Shown: piece after piece, positions 25,301 to 32,398 of the stretch
Position numbering within the stretch: position 1 is the stretch's first letter
Layout: every line of letters starts with the position of its first letter
Assembly: GCA_963970005.1 (NCBI GenBank)
Contig: CAXAMN010006524.1
Coordinates: 179,429 to 243,428 of the forward strand
DNA: 64,000 nucleotides
From: Durusdinium trenchii
Taxonomy: Eukaryota > Sar > Dinophyceae > Suessiales > Symbiodiniaceae
Direction: 5' to 3'
Notes under the pieces: generated by a model
What the model was told of the DNA's origin: nothing
The model's database searches: none
The model's input: the letters and a program-made list of their open reading frames with translations, nothing else
Program-made: the position numbers and the translations under genes

Positions 25301-28300
25301 TGCTTCGACAATCACCTCAGTCTCCATTGTACTCACCAAGTTCTCGGTGTCTGCCTTTTGGTAGTCGTCCTGACTCCTCTTTCCTGCACGGTGTTCAGCG
25401 ATCCATTCCTCCTCAAGTCGCTGTCGTTCTTCGGCTCTCTCTGCCATGCTCTTCTTTCGATGTAGGGTTGCTCGTCTCCTGCTTTTCTCTTGCACCCATG
25501 CACGGTGATGCTTCACACCTGCTTCAATTGCCTTGTAGTACCTGCTGTCGTGCCATTCCTGTGAGTTCTTGTTTTCCTCGGTCAACGTAGTCATGGATTT
25601 CTTCCTTGTCTCCTTGTCCTGGTTGCTGACATAGACATAGTCTTTGAGGTACTTCAAACGTTCTTCAACTTCTTTCAGCATTTTCTCATACCTCCGAACT
25701 TCTTCTTCATCTTCTTCCTCCTCAATGTACTGCACCAATCTTCTCTTTTCCAATGCCAAATTCCCAATCTCCATGCATCAGGATTGATGTCGTATACGTG
25801 TCACGAGTCGTCCTGTATTTGGCAATCTTGTCTTTGGTTCCTGCTTCTCGTCTTCTTCAACCTTTGAATTGGGGTCCGTTTCGGGAGCGTTTTGGGGCTC
25901 CGTTTTGGGAGCGCTAATTATCCGTGGATCTTCTGGCATCTTCTCCAACTCCTCATCCACTGCAAGTTTATCTCGTACGTTTGAGAGGAATTGCCAAGCT
26001 TCAGCCAAAACCTCGACCATGTCATCCTTGCAGTCATCTTCCACGTTGCGCACTTCGTTCATGTAGGCTTCGAAGAATTCGTCTCCTTCTTCTTCATCAG
26101 CGTCACCTTCGTATCCTACATCTGGCTCTTCATTTTCCTCAGGGTTTTCTTCGGCCTTTTCGACATCCTCTTCTTCTTCCGTCTCTTCCTCATAGCGTTC
26201 TTCTTCCTCCTTTTCTTCTTCGCTCACACTCGTCATCTCGTCATCTTCGAGCTCCTCATCGATGCTGTAGACCTTCTCGTCTGTTCTCGGGATCTTCGTT
26301 CTGCCTGTTGCAAACTCCTTGGCTGCCCTCGTGAGCTTCTTGTTCCTGTCATCGCAGCTGCTGCATGCTTCATTCATCCCCTCTGCACGCATAACATCTG
26401 CTGCCATCTGGATTGCAACACTTCCTCGAAATCCATGATTTGCCTCAAGGCTAGCTGCCAACCTCTGACGGTACCTGTCGGGTAGTCACGCCAGGTCATT
26501 GGATTTGCTTCTCGAAGCACCCTTCCGTACCTCCTTCTTGCAAGCTTCCGGGTCATCTCACTCACTCCTACTCTGGGCACCTCACGTTCGCTATCCTCCG
26601 CCATGAGCATCGACAGTTCTAGGAAACCTAGGGTCTTTTCTGCTTCGGGTTCATTGGTCCGGTTGTCTTCGATGCTGTTCATGTTCGTTCCTTGTCCTTT
26701 GCTTTGCTTTCCTTTTGATTTGCCTTTCCCCTTGGATCTACAGTCTCTCTGGTAATGTCCCGGCTTGCCGCCGCTGAAACAGACCGCGGACGCCGGATTT
26801 GAACCAGATTGGCCAGGGTTTGATGATCCTTTTCCACCTTTCTGGTCATGATACTCTTTGCCTTTACCTTTGCTACCTTTTCCTTTACCGCTACCTTTCT
26901 TTCCTTTCCCTTTGGACTTTCCTTTGTTCTTTCCTTTGGTGAAAACTCCGATTTCCATCGCATCTGGATCCTTCAAACTGCTCTTGCCGAGTGACTCAAT
27001 TTTCAACTTGACGCCGACTCTCGTCTCCAGGTATGTCGCCAACTCGGAGTGCATGTCGTCGAAATCCAGGAACCTTTGCGATTCAATTGGAGATGGCGTT
27101 CAATCTCCGCTGGACACATTGCTTCTAGTATGGACATCTTTATATCATCTTGCAATGTTTGTCTTGACCCATCGGGCCCCTTTCCGTGATTCGTATCGGT
27201 TCACGAGTTCCATCCATCCTTCAACCCTTTCGCTTAACTCTTCAAGTTTGCTCTTTTCAGGGTTCAGGATGTGGCGTAGTAGTGATGATTTCTTTGCACC
27301 GGTTGCGGGGTCAAATCTCCTGTTGAGTCTCCTCCAACCTTCAAAACCGTTACCTTTGGGAGCGTTCCTGATGATCATGAATGCTTCTCCTTCCAGTAGG
27401 TTTTGTAACACCGAGTACAGTTGTGATCCTTTGCCTCCTAACCCCTCTATGTCTTCGGACGTGCCTGGACCGAAGTCGGTCCGAACTCGGTCCATGTCTA
27501 TGGGTCTGTCTTCTTCTTCTGACCAACATAGAACTTTCTCCAACTCCGGAAACACCGACAAAACAAACGACTCTAGCTTGATCTTCCAACGCAAGAAACT
27601 CTCATCTTCTTTCCCAACAAACTTCCCTGGTTTCCCAATACCACGGTTGTCAATCAATGTCATCTTCTTGTCTTCTTTCTTCAAGGCTTCTGCTACTTGG
27701 GTTTGGGTGTTTGCTAGCGTTTGCAATACATTAGCCAAGTTTCCTGGGCTAGACTCCATCGTCCCGATCCTTGCTGCCAAGTCTTGCCCACGTTGCCGGC
27801 TCTGCTGCAACTCGTTGCTCATCTGCTGCATTTGCTGCTGGAGCTGTCGTACCTGCGCCTCTAACGCCATTGGTTCACTTCCCAAGGATCCCTTCTACCG
27901 AGCCGAAGCTCTGCTACCACTTTCAGAAAATATGCTCAGCAAACACCTTTTGTTTGCCCTTGAGCCAAAACGTATACCAACGCGTCTGGTTGGACTCTTA
28001 TGTAGAGGTGAAAATTTCAACAAATATATATATATATACATATATTATATATATACATAAATATGCATGGGTGCGCGTGTTGAAACAAGAAGATCCTCAA
28101 GAAAACCTCCCAAAAAAGGTCGTAAAACCCATCGGGACCATGACTACTAGACTACTAGATTACCAACCCAAATATTGTACATTGGTCTGTAGCAGTTTTG
28201 ATATGACAACCTGCCTTGATGCTGGGGTCGATTTGTCCCAACATGAAGCTGCCAATGAAAATGCACAAGAAAATCGACATGATATCGCCCGTTCTCCAGG

Positions 28301-29442
28301 TCTCACCAGTGGCGGGGTTGATGTCCCCATTGTAGGCGAAGTTCAGTCCCGCATAGAAGGCCAAGGCATAGTTGGAATACTCCACAAACCAAGAGTAGCC
28401 TTATATATAGAGGTATGCAAAGAATGGAAACAAAACTCATGGTCTACTTGGTGGTAGCTTCCCCAAAAAGTTTCTTGCAAACGGTCGAGGAACCGGTCCC
28501 AAAGCCGATCCGCAAGCCGTTCCGCACGCCTCCCTTGCGTGTTTGGGCGACGGCATGGGAGAACTTCTCGAGCTCTTTCTGTTCACCGCCGAAGGCCACA
28601 ACGGTGCGCATGCCATGGAGGCACTCTTCCACCACGGAAGCTGCTTTGCCGTACCAGCCTTGGGACTCCATCTGAACCTGCGCCACTGCCTTGCCTACAA
28701 AATAGGTGCCAAGGGCCATGAAAGGAAGCACTGCGCACAAGATGAGGGCCAAGAGCCAGCCAAGCCCAAACGCACACGCAAAGCCTCCCAAGAAGGCCGA
28801 AAGTGCCATCACCCCGTTGCCGAACTTGTCTCCAAAAGCCTCTTGAATCTTGGCCAAGTCGTCTTGGATCTCCGCCGACAGGGCCGACACTTCTTTTGTG
28901 TCAAACCAGCTGACATCCTGGTGAAGTACATCCTGGAAGTACATCACACGATATTTCATCGTTTGGGAGTCAGACAAGATCTTGAAGGAGGCCCCTTGCA
29001 GCGTGGCAGCCACCAGGGCACCCCCACCCACGGCGCACATCAGCAGACAAAGCCGTTCCGTTTCCCGTTGAACTTCATCCGGGCTTCCACCAAGGGCGTC
29101 AATGAGGTCACCGAAGATAATGACCAAAAGTGCTTGCGCTACTCCGTGGCACATCGCACAAATGAGACCCACCGTCAAGACCAGCAGCTCTACGCAATCC
29201 ATCTGGGAAAAGAGCTTGCAGAAGGAAGCTTGTGGGGCAACAGGTTGGGTGACCAGCTCTTGTGCACCTGCCTCTTGCACCGGGTCTTCATACTCTATCT
29301 CTTCAGTTGTAGCCTTATTGTCAGGCACCTCAACAATGGGGACCACTTGAGACTCCTTCCCGCCCTCAGTGGTTGGTTCCGCAATCACTTGATGGACGAT
29401 CACATCTTTCTCTTCGGGTGGGGGCACCTCGCAGCACTGCAT
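7994..29442 (-). CDS. Full ABC transporter, ABCB/P-glycoprotein (MDR) type, 17 exons
   Basis: A membrane ATP-driven exporter with the order TMD1-NBD1-TMD2-NBD2. Exons I could thread, 5' to 3': 29442-28494, 28399-28215, 17692-17604, 16243-15820, 15411-15346, 15151-15081, 14831-14711, 14502-14260, 14133-13954, 13693-13501, 13353-12791, 12504-12382, 9526-9374, 9234-9026, 8827-8701, 8352-8233, 8101-7994. They sum to 3924 nt, or 1307 codons plus TAG, with no phase conflict. This length is normal for full ABCB proteins. All acceptors are AG|G. Donors are GT in six introns, GC in seven and GA in three, as known for dinoflagellates. The start at 29442 ([13 protein letters not shown]) is the first Met giving a reasonable N-terminus; an upstream exon is possible. 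All ATPase motifs are present, so the gene is probably functional despite the copia element in intron 2. Substrate cannot be told. Confidence 0.88.
9527..12381 (-). other. ABC transporter intron 12 (2.86 kb, GC-AG)
   Basis: Joins DQ| to |VKFFYP. It contains AT-rich DNA and several short frames without recognisable domains. Around 9600-10700 phrases such as TACAAAATGA and CTACAAAA recur, which may be an unidentified dispersed repeat. I found no transposase, reverse transcriptase or LTR in it. Confidence 0.6.
12056..12175. repeat. Imperfect tandem repeat of CTTAGGCGCTTAGAGG
   Basis: CTTAGGCGCTTAGAGGCTTAGG occurs twice, at about 12068 and 12137, with degenerate CTTAG/GCACT units between and after them, inside intron 12. 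Confidence 0.75.
12382..14133 (-). CDS. ABC transporter exons 9-12: TMD2
   Basis: Exon 9 encodes helix 7 ([20 protein letters not shown]). Exon 10 encodes helix 8 ([20 protein letters not shown]) and [16 protein letters not shown]. Exon 11 (563 nt) encodes [20 protein letters not shown] and helices 9-12. Exon 12 encodes [18 protein letters not shown], leading to NBD2. Three introns here begin with GC. The intron between exons 10 and 11 stays open in frame and could be mistaken for coding sequence. Confidence 0.87.
14260..17692 (-). CDS. ABC transporter exons 3-8: NBD1 and linker
   Basis: Exon 3 (17692-17604) continues the DPSIK of exon 2 with [20 protein letters not shown]. Exon 4 has Walker [10 protein letters not shown] and Q-loop YVGQEPVLF. 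Exon 5 has the signature LSGGQKQR. Exon 6 has Walker [13 protein letters not shown]. Exon 7 has the H-loop [13 protein letters not shown]. Exon 8 has [10 protein letters not shown] and a charged linker ([12 protein letters not shown]) before TMD2. Introns 5 and 6 begin with GA. Confidence 0.87.
16338..16410. repeat. (TATG)n/(CATG)n microsatellite
   Basis: Tetranucleotide run within intron 3 of the ABC gene. It gives spurious Tyr-Val-Cys-Met frames. Confidence 0.95.
16520..16650 (+). other. G-rich tract, possible G-quadruplex
   Basis: Several runs of five to seven G (GGGGGGGTTAGGGGGG and similar) lie in intron 3 of the ABC gene. A related GGGGGGTTGGGTAGGGGG occurs at 16864-16881. On the transcribed (minus) RNA strand they are C-rich. 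Confidence 0.6.
18274..18278. repeat. Target-site duplication of copia A (3' side), AATAT
   Basis: Matches AATAT at 28023-28027. It lies in TA-rich sequence, so chance agreement is possible, but it sits exactly at both LTR edges. Confidence 0.65.
18279..18381 (-). repeat. 3' LTR of copia A
   Basis: On the minus strand it begins TGTTGAAATTTTC and ends CTGAAAG. It differs from the 5' LTR by three transitions. Two of these fall in the spliced-leader-like word, which is intact only in the 5' copy. Confidence 0.93.
18382..18391 (-). other. Polypurine tract of copia A
   Basis: GAAGGAGGGG on the minus strand directly before the 3' LTR start TGTTGAAA, where plus-strand DNA synthesis is primed in LTR elements. 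Confidence 0.8.
18396..18928 (-). pseudogene. Copia A RNase H
   Basis: The last domain of the copia polyprotein, which degrades the RNA of the RNA-DNA hybrid. The frame from 18728 shows [19 protein letters not shown] and [10 protein letters not shown], typical of the C-terminal half of copia RNase H. The N-terminal half ([13 protein letters not shown]-type sequence) is in another frame, 18928-18737, so there is at least one frameshift. Confidence 0.8.
18950..20123 (-). pseudogene. Copia A reverse transcriptase (RVT_2), frameshifted and internally deleted
   Basis: RNA-templated DNA synthesis. The frame 20123-19410 has [17 protein letters not shown] and [20 protein letters not shown], typical of copia. 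After LALCDIS the reading jumps directly to [23 protein letters not shown]. The usual stretch RAYFHA...YVELP between them is missing, an in-frame deletion of roughly 20-25 residues. The active-site box appears as [10 protein letters not shown] across 19400-19430, and the frame changes there. The rest ([20 protein letters not shown]) is in 19402-18950. Confidence 0.87.
20107..20840 (-). pseudogene. Copia A cytosine-methyltransferase-like module between integrase and RT
   Basis: The frame 20775-20107 contains [16 protein letters not shown], which fits motif IV of C5-cytosine methyltransferases (PPC with the catalytic Cys, then FS). About 50 residues later comes [13 protein letters not shown], in the place of motif VI (usually ENV). 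The end shows [15 protein letters not shown] possible motif I ([11 protein letters not shown]) lies just upstream in the preceding frame, at about 20770-20800. A frameshift separates the two. Whether it can bind AdoMet is doubtful because motif I is not a standard F-x-G-x-G. Retroelement-borne methyltransferases are known in dinoflagellates; membership of this module in that family is inferred. Confidence 0.6.
20687..21559 (-). pseudogene. Copia A linker between integrase and the MTase-like module
   Basis: A 290-codon frame. The first 100 residues have a Cys cluster ([18 protein letters not shown]), followed by charged Lys/Glu-rich and Ala/Gly/Ser-rich low-complexity sequence. The end leads into the MTase-like module. 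It overlaps the integrase frame by 47 nt. Confidence 0.6.
21513..22528 (-). pseudogene. Copia A integrase
   Basis: Inserts the element's DNA in the genome. The HHCC-type zinc site is seen in [11 protein letters not shown] (frame 22528-22229). The catalytic triad is D in [11 protein letters not shown] in LTSDNEPAI and E in [11 protein letters not shown], with about 37 residues between the last two. The domain changes frame near 22260 ([12 protein letters not shown] to [12 protein letters not shown]), so it is broken. The C-terminal part has [10 protein letters not shown], typical of copia integrases. Confidence 0.87.
22540..23025 (-). pseudogene. Copia A aspartic protease region
   Basis: [16 protein letters not shown] (frame from 23025) is the D-T/S-G-A active-site motif of retroviral-type proteases. 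The following part is in two other frames ([18 protein letters not shown] and a Lys-rich stretch). The TIR element ends at 23000, so the open frame starts inside that insertion; the real protease reading begins after it. Confidence 0.78.
22994..22999. repeat. Target-site duplication of the TIR element (left), ATTAGA
   Basis: Identical to 24529-24534 on the other side of the TIR element. Confidence 0.75.
23000..24528. mobile_element. TIR (MITE-like) element inserted in copia A
   Basis: The ends are imperfect inverted repeats of about 75 bp or more: TTTGTGAGTTTGAGGT at 23000 and its complement at the right end (24513-24528). Both continue with TTATTTTCTTTT-x-TGATTTTGTTATG. It is flanked by the direct repeat ATTAGA (22994-22999 and 24529-24534). 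The interior is AT-rich with many ATATGATTTTG/CAAAATCAT words and has no transposase-like frame, so it is non-autonomous. It lies between the gag-like and protease frames of copia A and postdates that element. Confidence 0.85.
24511..25774 (-). pseudogene. Copia A gag-region protein with CCCH zinc finger
   Basis: Frames 25774-24899 and 24945-24511 overlap and together form a Lys/Glu-rich, probably coiled-coil protein. Near the end of the first is [20 protein letters not shown], a C-x8-C-x5-C-x3-H finger of the RNA-binding CCCH class. A second finger starts as [12 protein letters not shown] and is cut by the frame change to the second frame ([17 protein letters not shown]). Such fingers are not part of standard copia Gag. 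Confidence 0.65.
24529..24534. repeat. Target-site duplication of the TIR element (right), ATTAGA
   Basis: Identical to 22994-22999. Confidence 0.75.
25778..26461 (-). pseudogene. Copia A acidic spacer frame
   Basis: 227 codons with a long Glu-rich tract ([19 protein letters not shown]) and no domain I recognise. It probably continues the protein of the neighbouring frames after a frameshift. The gag frame upstream and the coiled-coil frame downstream are both on the same strand. Confidence 0.55.
26374..27054 (-). pseudogene. Copia A Gag C-terminal part (nucleocapsid-like)
   Basis: Basic GKGKGK-type repeats followed by [14 protein letters not shown]. This matches the CCHC knuckle C-x2-C-x4-H-x4-C except that the second Cys is Gly, so the knuckle is degenerate. 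It continues the Gag frame of 27145-27885 after a stop or frameshift near 27060-27140. Confidence 0.75.
27145..27885 (-). CDS. Copia A Gag N-terminal part (capsid-like)
   Basis: 246 codons starting just inside the primer-binding site ([11 protein letters not shown]). It has a Gln-rich coiled coil ([17 protein letters not shown]), then a UBN2/retrotran_gag-like helical region with [20 protein letters not shown] and [15 protein letters not shown]. The protein forms the virus-like particle in this family. The reading is intact but ends before the zinc knuckle. Confidence 0.78.
   Translation of the reverse strand: MGSEPMALEAQVRQLQQQMQQMSNELQQSRQRGQDLAARIGTMESSPGNLANVLQTLANTQTQVAEALKKEDKKMTLIDNRGIGKPGKFVGKEDESFLRWKIKLESFVLSVFPELEKVLCWSEEEDRPIDMDRVRTDFGPGTSEDIEGLGGKGSQLYSVLQNLLEGEAFMIIRNAPKGNGFEGWRRLNRRFDPATGAKKSSLLRHILNPEKSKLEELSERVEGWMELVNRYESRKGARWVKTNIAR
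27902..27919 (-). other. Primer-binding site of copia A (tRNA-Met-like)
   Basis: On the minus strand TGGTAGCAGAGCTTCGGC follows the 5' LTR with no gap. It resembles the TGGTATCAGAGC site used by many Ty1/copia elements, complementary to the 3' end of initiator tRNA-Met. Confidence 0.8.
27920..28022 (-). repeat. 5' LTR of copia A
   Basis: 103 bp, TGTTGAAA to CTGAAAG on the minus strand. It contains TTTTGGCTCAAG (27970-27959), identical to the last 12 nt of the dinoflagellate spliced leader. Unusually short for an LTR. Confidence 0.93.
28023..28027. repeat. Target-site duplication of copia A (5' side), AATAT
   Basis: Matches 18274-18278, adjacent to the other LTR. Confidence 0.65.
28215..29442 (-). 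CDS. ABC transporter exons 1-2: N-terminus and TMD1
   Basis: Exon 1 (29442-28494) has a hydrophilic acidic leader of about 85 residues. It then holds four predicted membrane helices ([35 protein letters not shown]; two around [19 protein letters not shown]) and the conserved coupling stretch [17 protein letters not shown]. Exon 2 (28399-28215) encodes [11 protein letters not shown] and [17 protein letters not shown], helices 5 and 6, and ends in DPSIK. The 94-nt intron between them joins GFGTG to [10 protein letters not shown]. Confidence 0.87.
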
Positions 29443-29617
29443 CACCAAGGATGAACGGTAAACGCCTTCGAAGTCCCGATGATCACTTGGAAATTTGGAG
29501 CCAGAAAACTCAGAGAACCAATTTCTGAATTCCAGCAAACAACATGCAATCATATTGAATTTCAAAACGCAAACGAAAATTCAAGGTTTTCTCCGACAAA
29601 TAATTAACGAATCAATA

Positions 29618-29770
29618 ATGCGTCGTCGTCGTGGTCGTAGCTGTAGTCAACGTCGTTGTCCTCGTCGTAGTCATAGTCGAAAAAGGATATAGGAGTAGAG
29701 TAGTACTAGTAGGGATTTACTACTACTACTACTACTACTANNNNNNNNNNCGTCGTCGTCGTCGTCGTTG
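29618..29770. repeat. (CGT)n/(TAC)n microsatellite with assembly gap
   Basis: CGTCGTCGTGGTCGTAG and TACTACTACTA runs flank ten N at 29741-29750, followed by CGTCGTCGTCGT. The true size of the array is unknown. Confidence 0.95.
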
Positions 29771-30189
29771 TTTGAAATGGCACCTCTCTCCTCTCTATTT
29801 CCACAAAAAGTTGTCACATTGGAATGGCACCTTTTTCATCCAAATATCAAGCTCGGGCGGCCTACAAAGGATGCTACATTTACATAGGCCACCTCTAAAT
29901 TCCAATGTCGGCACTGTCGGCGCTGCTCGAAAAAATGCGACCCCACCACCTTCGATCTTCAAGTGCACCCAGAACTCACACAAGGTGCGTTGCGTTGGAA
30001 CGGCACCTCCTCCGCCACACTTCTCCAAGACAATCGCCGTCGCCTCCTCGCACCAGAACCAGGCAACCAAGTGACCAGCCAGACCAAGCCAGATGACGAC
30101 AAAACCAAATAAGGCCAAGGAGCCGAAAGGAGACCAAAGAACCAAAACACAGGTGTTGGAAGGTGTGCCCCAGGATTTTCATGACTGCT

Positions 30190-30843
30190 TTAGGTTGATT
30201 TACATGCATGTTGATTGACATTGGTGCAATTAGTTAGCATGGAGTGTTTGCTCAAGACATTTGTCCTGGTCACTTCTTGCAACGACTTGACGGTGTCAAT
30301 GACAGATTGCGATTGCCAATCCAGGTTTCCTTCGCACAGTATCTTGGCCACGGTGTTTGTGTCATCTGATGTAATCCCAGTCCGAATGCAAGCAGGTGCA
30401 AGAGCCTGGCGTGTCCGATTGTTCCGCACCCCAACTCTTTGAAGGGATCGTCAAGGTGCCCACCATCGACCCACGCATCAATCCAAGAAACTTCAGTCGA
30501 ATCTTCCCCTCCAAAGTTTGCACAACAATTGTTCTAAAGTCGAAGCATGAGAAAACGTTGTGAGGAGTGTTCTCAGGTTTCACAGCTGGACTTGTGGGAG
30601 TCGCATTCTCCATGGCTCTCAAGCCGGCGCAAAGAACTGTTTGCAAACAGTTCTTCTAGCGTCTGCCCCTCACCCTCAGGATCCTCGGAGCTCCGGTACC
30701 ATGTGAAAACACGGAAGCGCAAGCGTCCCCTTTTTGGATCCCGCTCTTTGAGCTGAACATCCCTGTCGGCTTGGCTGCATCGAAGTTCTTCAACTCTTCT
30801 TGTGAAGAGGTCTGACTGGTCGCAGTCGTCCAAAACACATTAA
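30190..30843 (-). CDS. Possible exons of an unidentified gene
   Basis: Three partly overlapping minus-strand frames look protein-like. They contain DLFTRRVEELRCSQADRDVQL (about 30820-30650), SCFDFRTIVVQTLEGKIRLK (30550-30420) and ILCEGNLDWQSQSVIDTVKS (30390-30250). They could be successive exons upstream of the ABC gene, but I could not thread them with splice sites and recognise no family. Confidence 0.25.
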
Positions 30844-31043
30844 AAGAACAAGAAAGCATCTCGAAACACTCCCAAGCTGTTCTCTACCCAACACAGCTGT
30901 ACAGCTCTGCAGGGCTCCACAAAGGAAGATCCCCACTCAGTCCAACTGCAAGGACAGATAAACAAAAAGTTGCACTGCAGACAGGCACTAGGTGATCCAC
31001 ACACTGTACAGGCGCACCCACACTTTTCACAATTTTTCATGCT

Positions 31044-31083
31044 GAGAGTTTTCTTTTCGTAAGTTTGTGTGTCAAACTTTCAC
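31044..31083 (+). repeat. LTR-end fragment of the copia B type, inverted relative to copia B
   Basis: GAGAGTTTTC, TTTTCGT, AAG and TTTGTGTGTCAAACTTTCA occur in this order. They correspond, with a few small gaps, to the terminal 40 bp of the 5' LTR of copia B (44815-44776 on the minus strand), the very part missing from its 3' LTR. Here it lies on the plus strand with no other LTR sequence before it. Confidence 0.65.
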
Positions 31084-32397
31084 GAAATTTGCATCCGTCA
31101 GACATGAACCTGGTTGCGTCCATCTTTGACGCATCCTTAGGACAAGCTTGACAAGCGCCCATGTCTTGAGACAAACGCTTGGATGCTTTTTTTTTAAGCC
31201 TCAAGTCAGCCCTCGACCTCACGGCGCAGAAGGTCAAGATCACACAGTGTCGTGTCTGGCTCTTCTTTGGTTCCTTCTGCCAAACGCACCTGTTTTGAGC
31301 ACGGACCCGTGTGCATGTCAGACTTCTCCGACTTTTGATCCAAGCGAGAGATCCTTGGCAGAGCTGGCATTCTGACTCTGGAAGCCAGCGACTCTTTCAA
31401 AAACAGCACAAGCTGACCATGCATTTTCTGCGTGTTTTTTTTGCACGAGTACGGACGCCATGTGTGCGGTGTGCACAGGTCATCTGCTGCTTGGTTCGGC
31501 TCTCTCTCTCTCTCTCTCTCTTTTCCTAGCCTAAGGTGACTTGTGCATCCTCTGCACACACAGCGCCTCGACCCGTGCAAAAAAAGATGCGGTGTGCACA
31601 GGTCATCATTCTAGAAGGGAAAACTCTATTGAGGCAGCGAGGCAACCACACACACAAAACAACAAAAAAAACCACCACCAACAAAAGACACAAACCCAGA
31701 CCATCCAGAGTTTCGATCTGTGCATGGGGGTGAAAAGATGGTGAAACTTGCGTTGGCACTCAACCACTCGGGCCTTGAATTCTCTCATCATCTCAAGTCA
31801 TCTTCTGCATGTTCGCTCTTCAGGCTGACTCAGCCATCCTGAGATACGAACCGTGCCAGCGTTTGGTGGTTTTTTTTTGCTTGGTTTTGAGGGGCTTGTT
31901 TGGTTGCTTCGGTTTCGGTTTGCTGGCCGGTTCACTTCTCTTTCTTTTACTAGCTTAAGGGGACTTGTGCATAACCTGCACACATAGCGCCTCGACTCCT
32001 GCAAAAAAAAAAGTTCTGCAGGAGAACAGCCACCATCCTGTTTCGAGATTGTTTTGAAGTTTTCCATTCCAAGGAGGGCTTCAAAACTGCGCTTGTAGAG
32101 ACATCCCGAAAGCAGTCAGAGTCCCAGTCAATGATGTTGGCTCTGTTCCGTCCAGTGCCCTCCTTGCTCCACGAATGCGACATGTCCTTACGGGGACCTA
32201 AATGCTGTTTGAGCAGTCCCTGTTCACCAAAGGACAAAACGAGATCATCATAGATAGCTTGAGGGCTCTTTGTCCAACATCGTGACGAAAAGGGCACGAG
32301 ACCAAAGACAGCAGCTGGGGCTACTGCTTCAGTGAAAGCTCAAGAAGGGCGGACCCCCAAGACGGCATCTAGGGACACCGCAAGGGATAACACAGAC
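31084..32397. other. Repeat-rich stretch without a gene
   Basis: Contains two further copies of a dispersed retroposon tail (near 31435-31485 and 31574-31612, both pointing to the minus strand) and a (TC)n run at 31499-31522. Repeated phrases such as ACTTGTGCAT and GCGCCTCGAC also occur. No coding motif is seen. Confidence 0.5.
31435..31485 (-). repeat. Dispersed retroposon 3' tail, copy 1
   Basis: On the minus strand: GATGACCTGTGCACACCGC, then CACATGGCGTCCGTACTCGTGC and an A run. Similar to the tails at 32400-32455 and 50663-50713. Confidence 0.7.
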
Positions 32398-32398
32398 A

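Larger units (their letters stand above)
18279..28022 (-). mobile_element. Copia A: full-length Ty1/copia LTR retrotransposon
   Basis: Two 103-bp direct repeats (18279-18381 and 27920-28022, three differences) enclose gag, protease, integrase, reverse transcriptase and RNase H in the Ty1/copia order, all on the minus strand. The 5-bp target duplication AATAT lies at 18274-18278 and 28023-28027, though in AT-repetitive DNA. A primer-binding site abuts the 5' LTR and a polypurine tract the 3' LTR. The element is in intron 2 of the ABC gene, in the same orientation. The coding region is broken by frameshifts, a TIR-element insertion and an internal deletion in the reverse transcriptase, so this copy is non-autonomous. 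The LTR identity of about 97% suggests a fairly recent insertion. Confidence 0.93.
29443..31040. other. Upstream region of the ABC gene
   Basis: Contains a trinucleotide microsatellite with an assembly gap and unassigned sequence. I recognise no eukaryotic promoter element. Minus-strand frames at 30190-30840 look partly protein-like and are listed separately. Confidence 0.4.

Noticed and set aside
24948-27140. Long plus-strand Ser/Phe/Leu-rich frames, including one of 400 codons at 26858-28060
   Set aside because: They are antisense shadows of the Lys/Glu-rich Gag region of copia A.
18279-28022. CRISPR-like interpretation of the recurring CAAAATCAT words at 23.6-24.5 kb
   Set aside because: Irregular spacing, both orientations, eukaryotic context. 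Better explained as the interior of the TIR element.
27771-28457. Plus-strand frame of 228 codons
   Set aside because: It crosses gag antisense, the LTR, a TA-rich tract and antisense of ABC exon 2. The composition is accidental.
28543-29454. Plus-strand frame of 303 codons
   Set aside because: Antisense to exon 1 of the ABC transporter, whose conserved motifs are on the minus strand.
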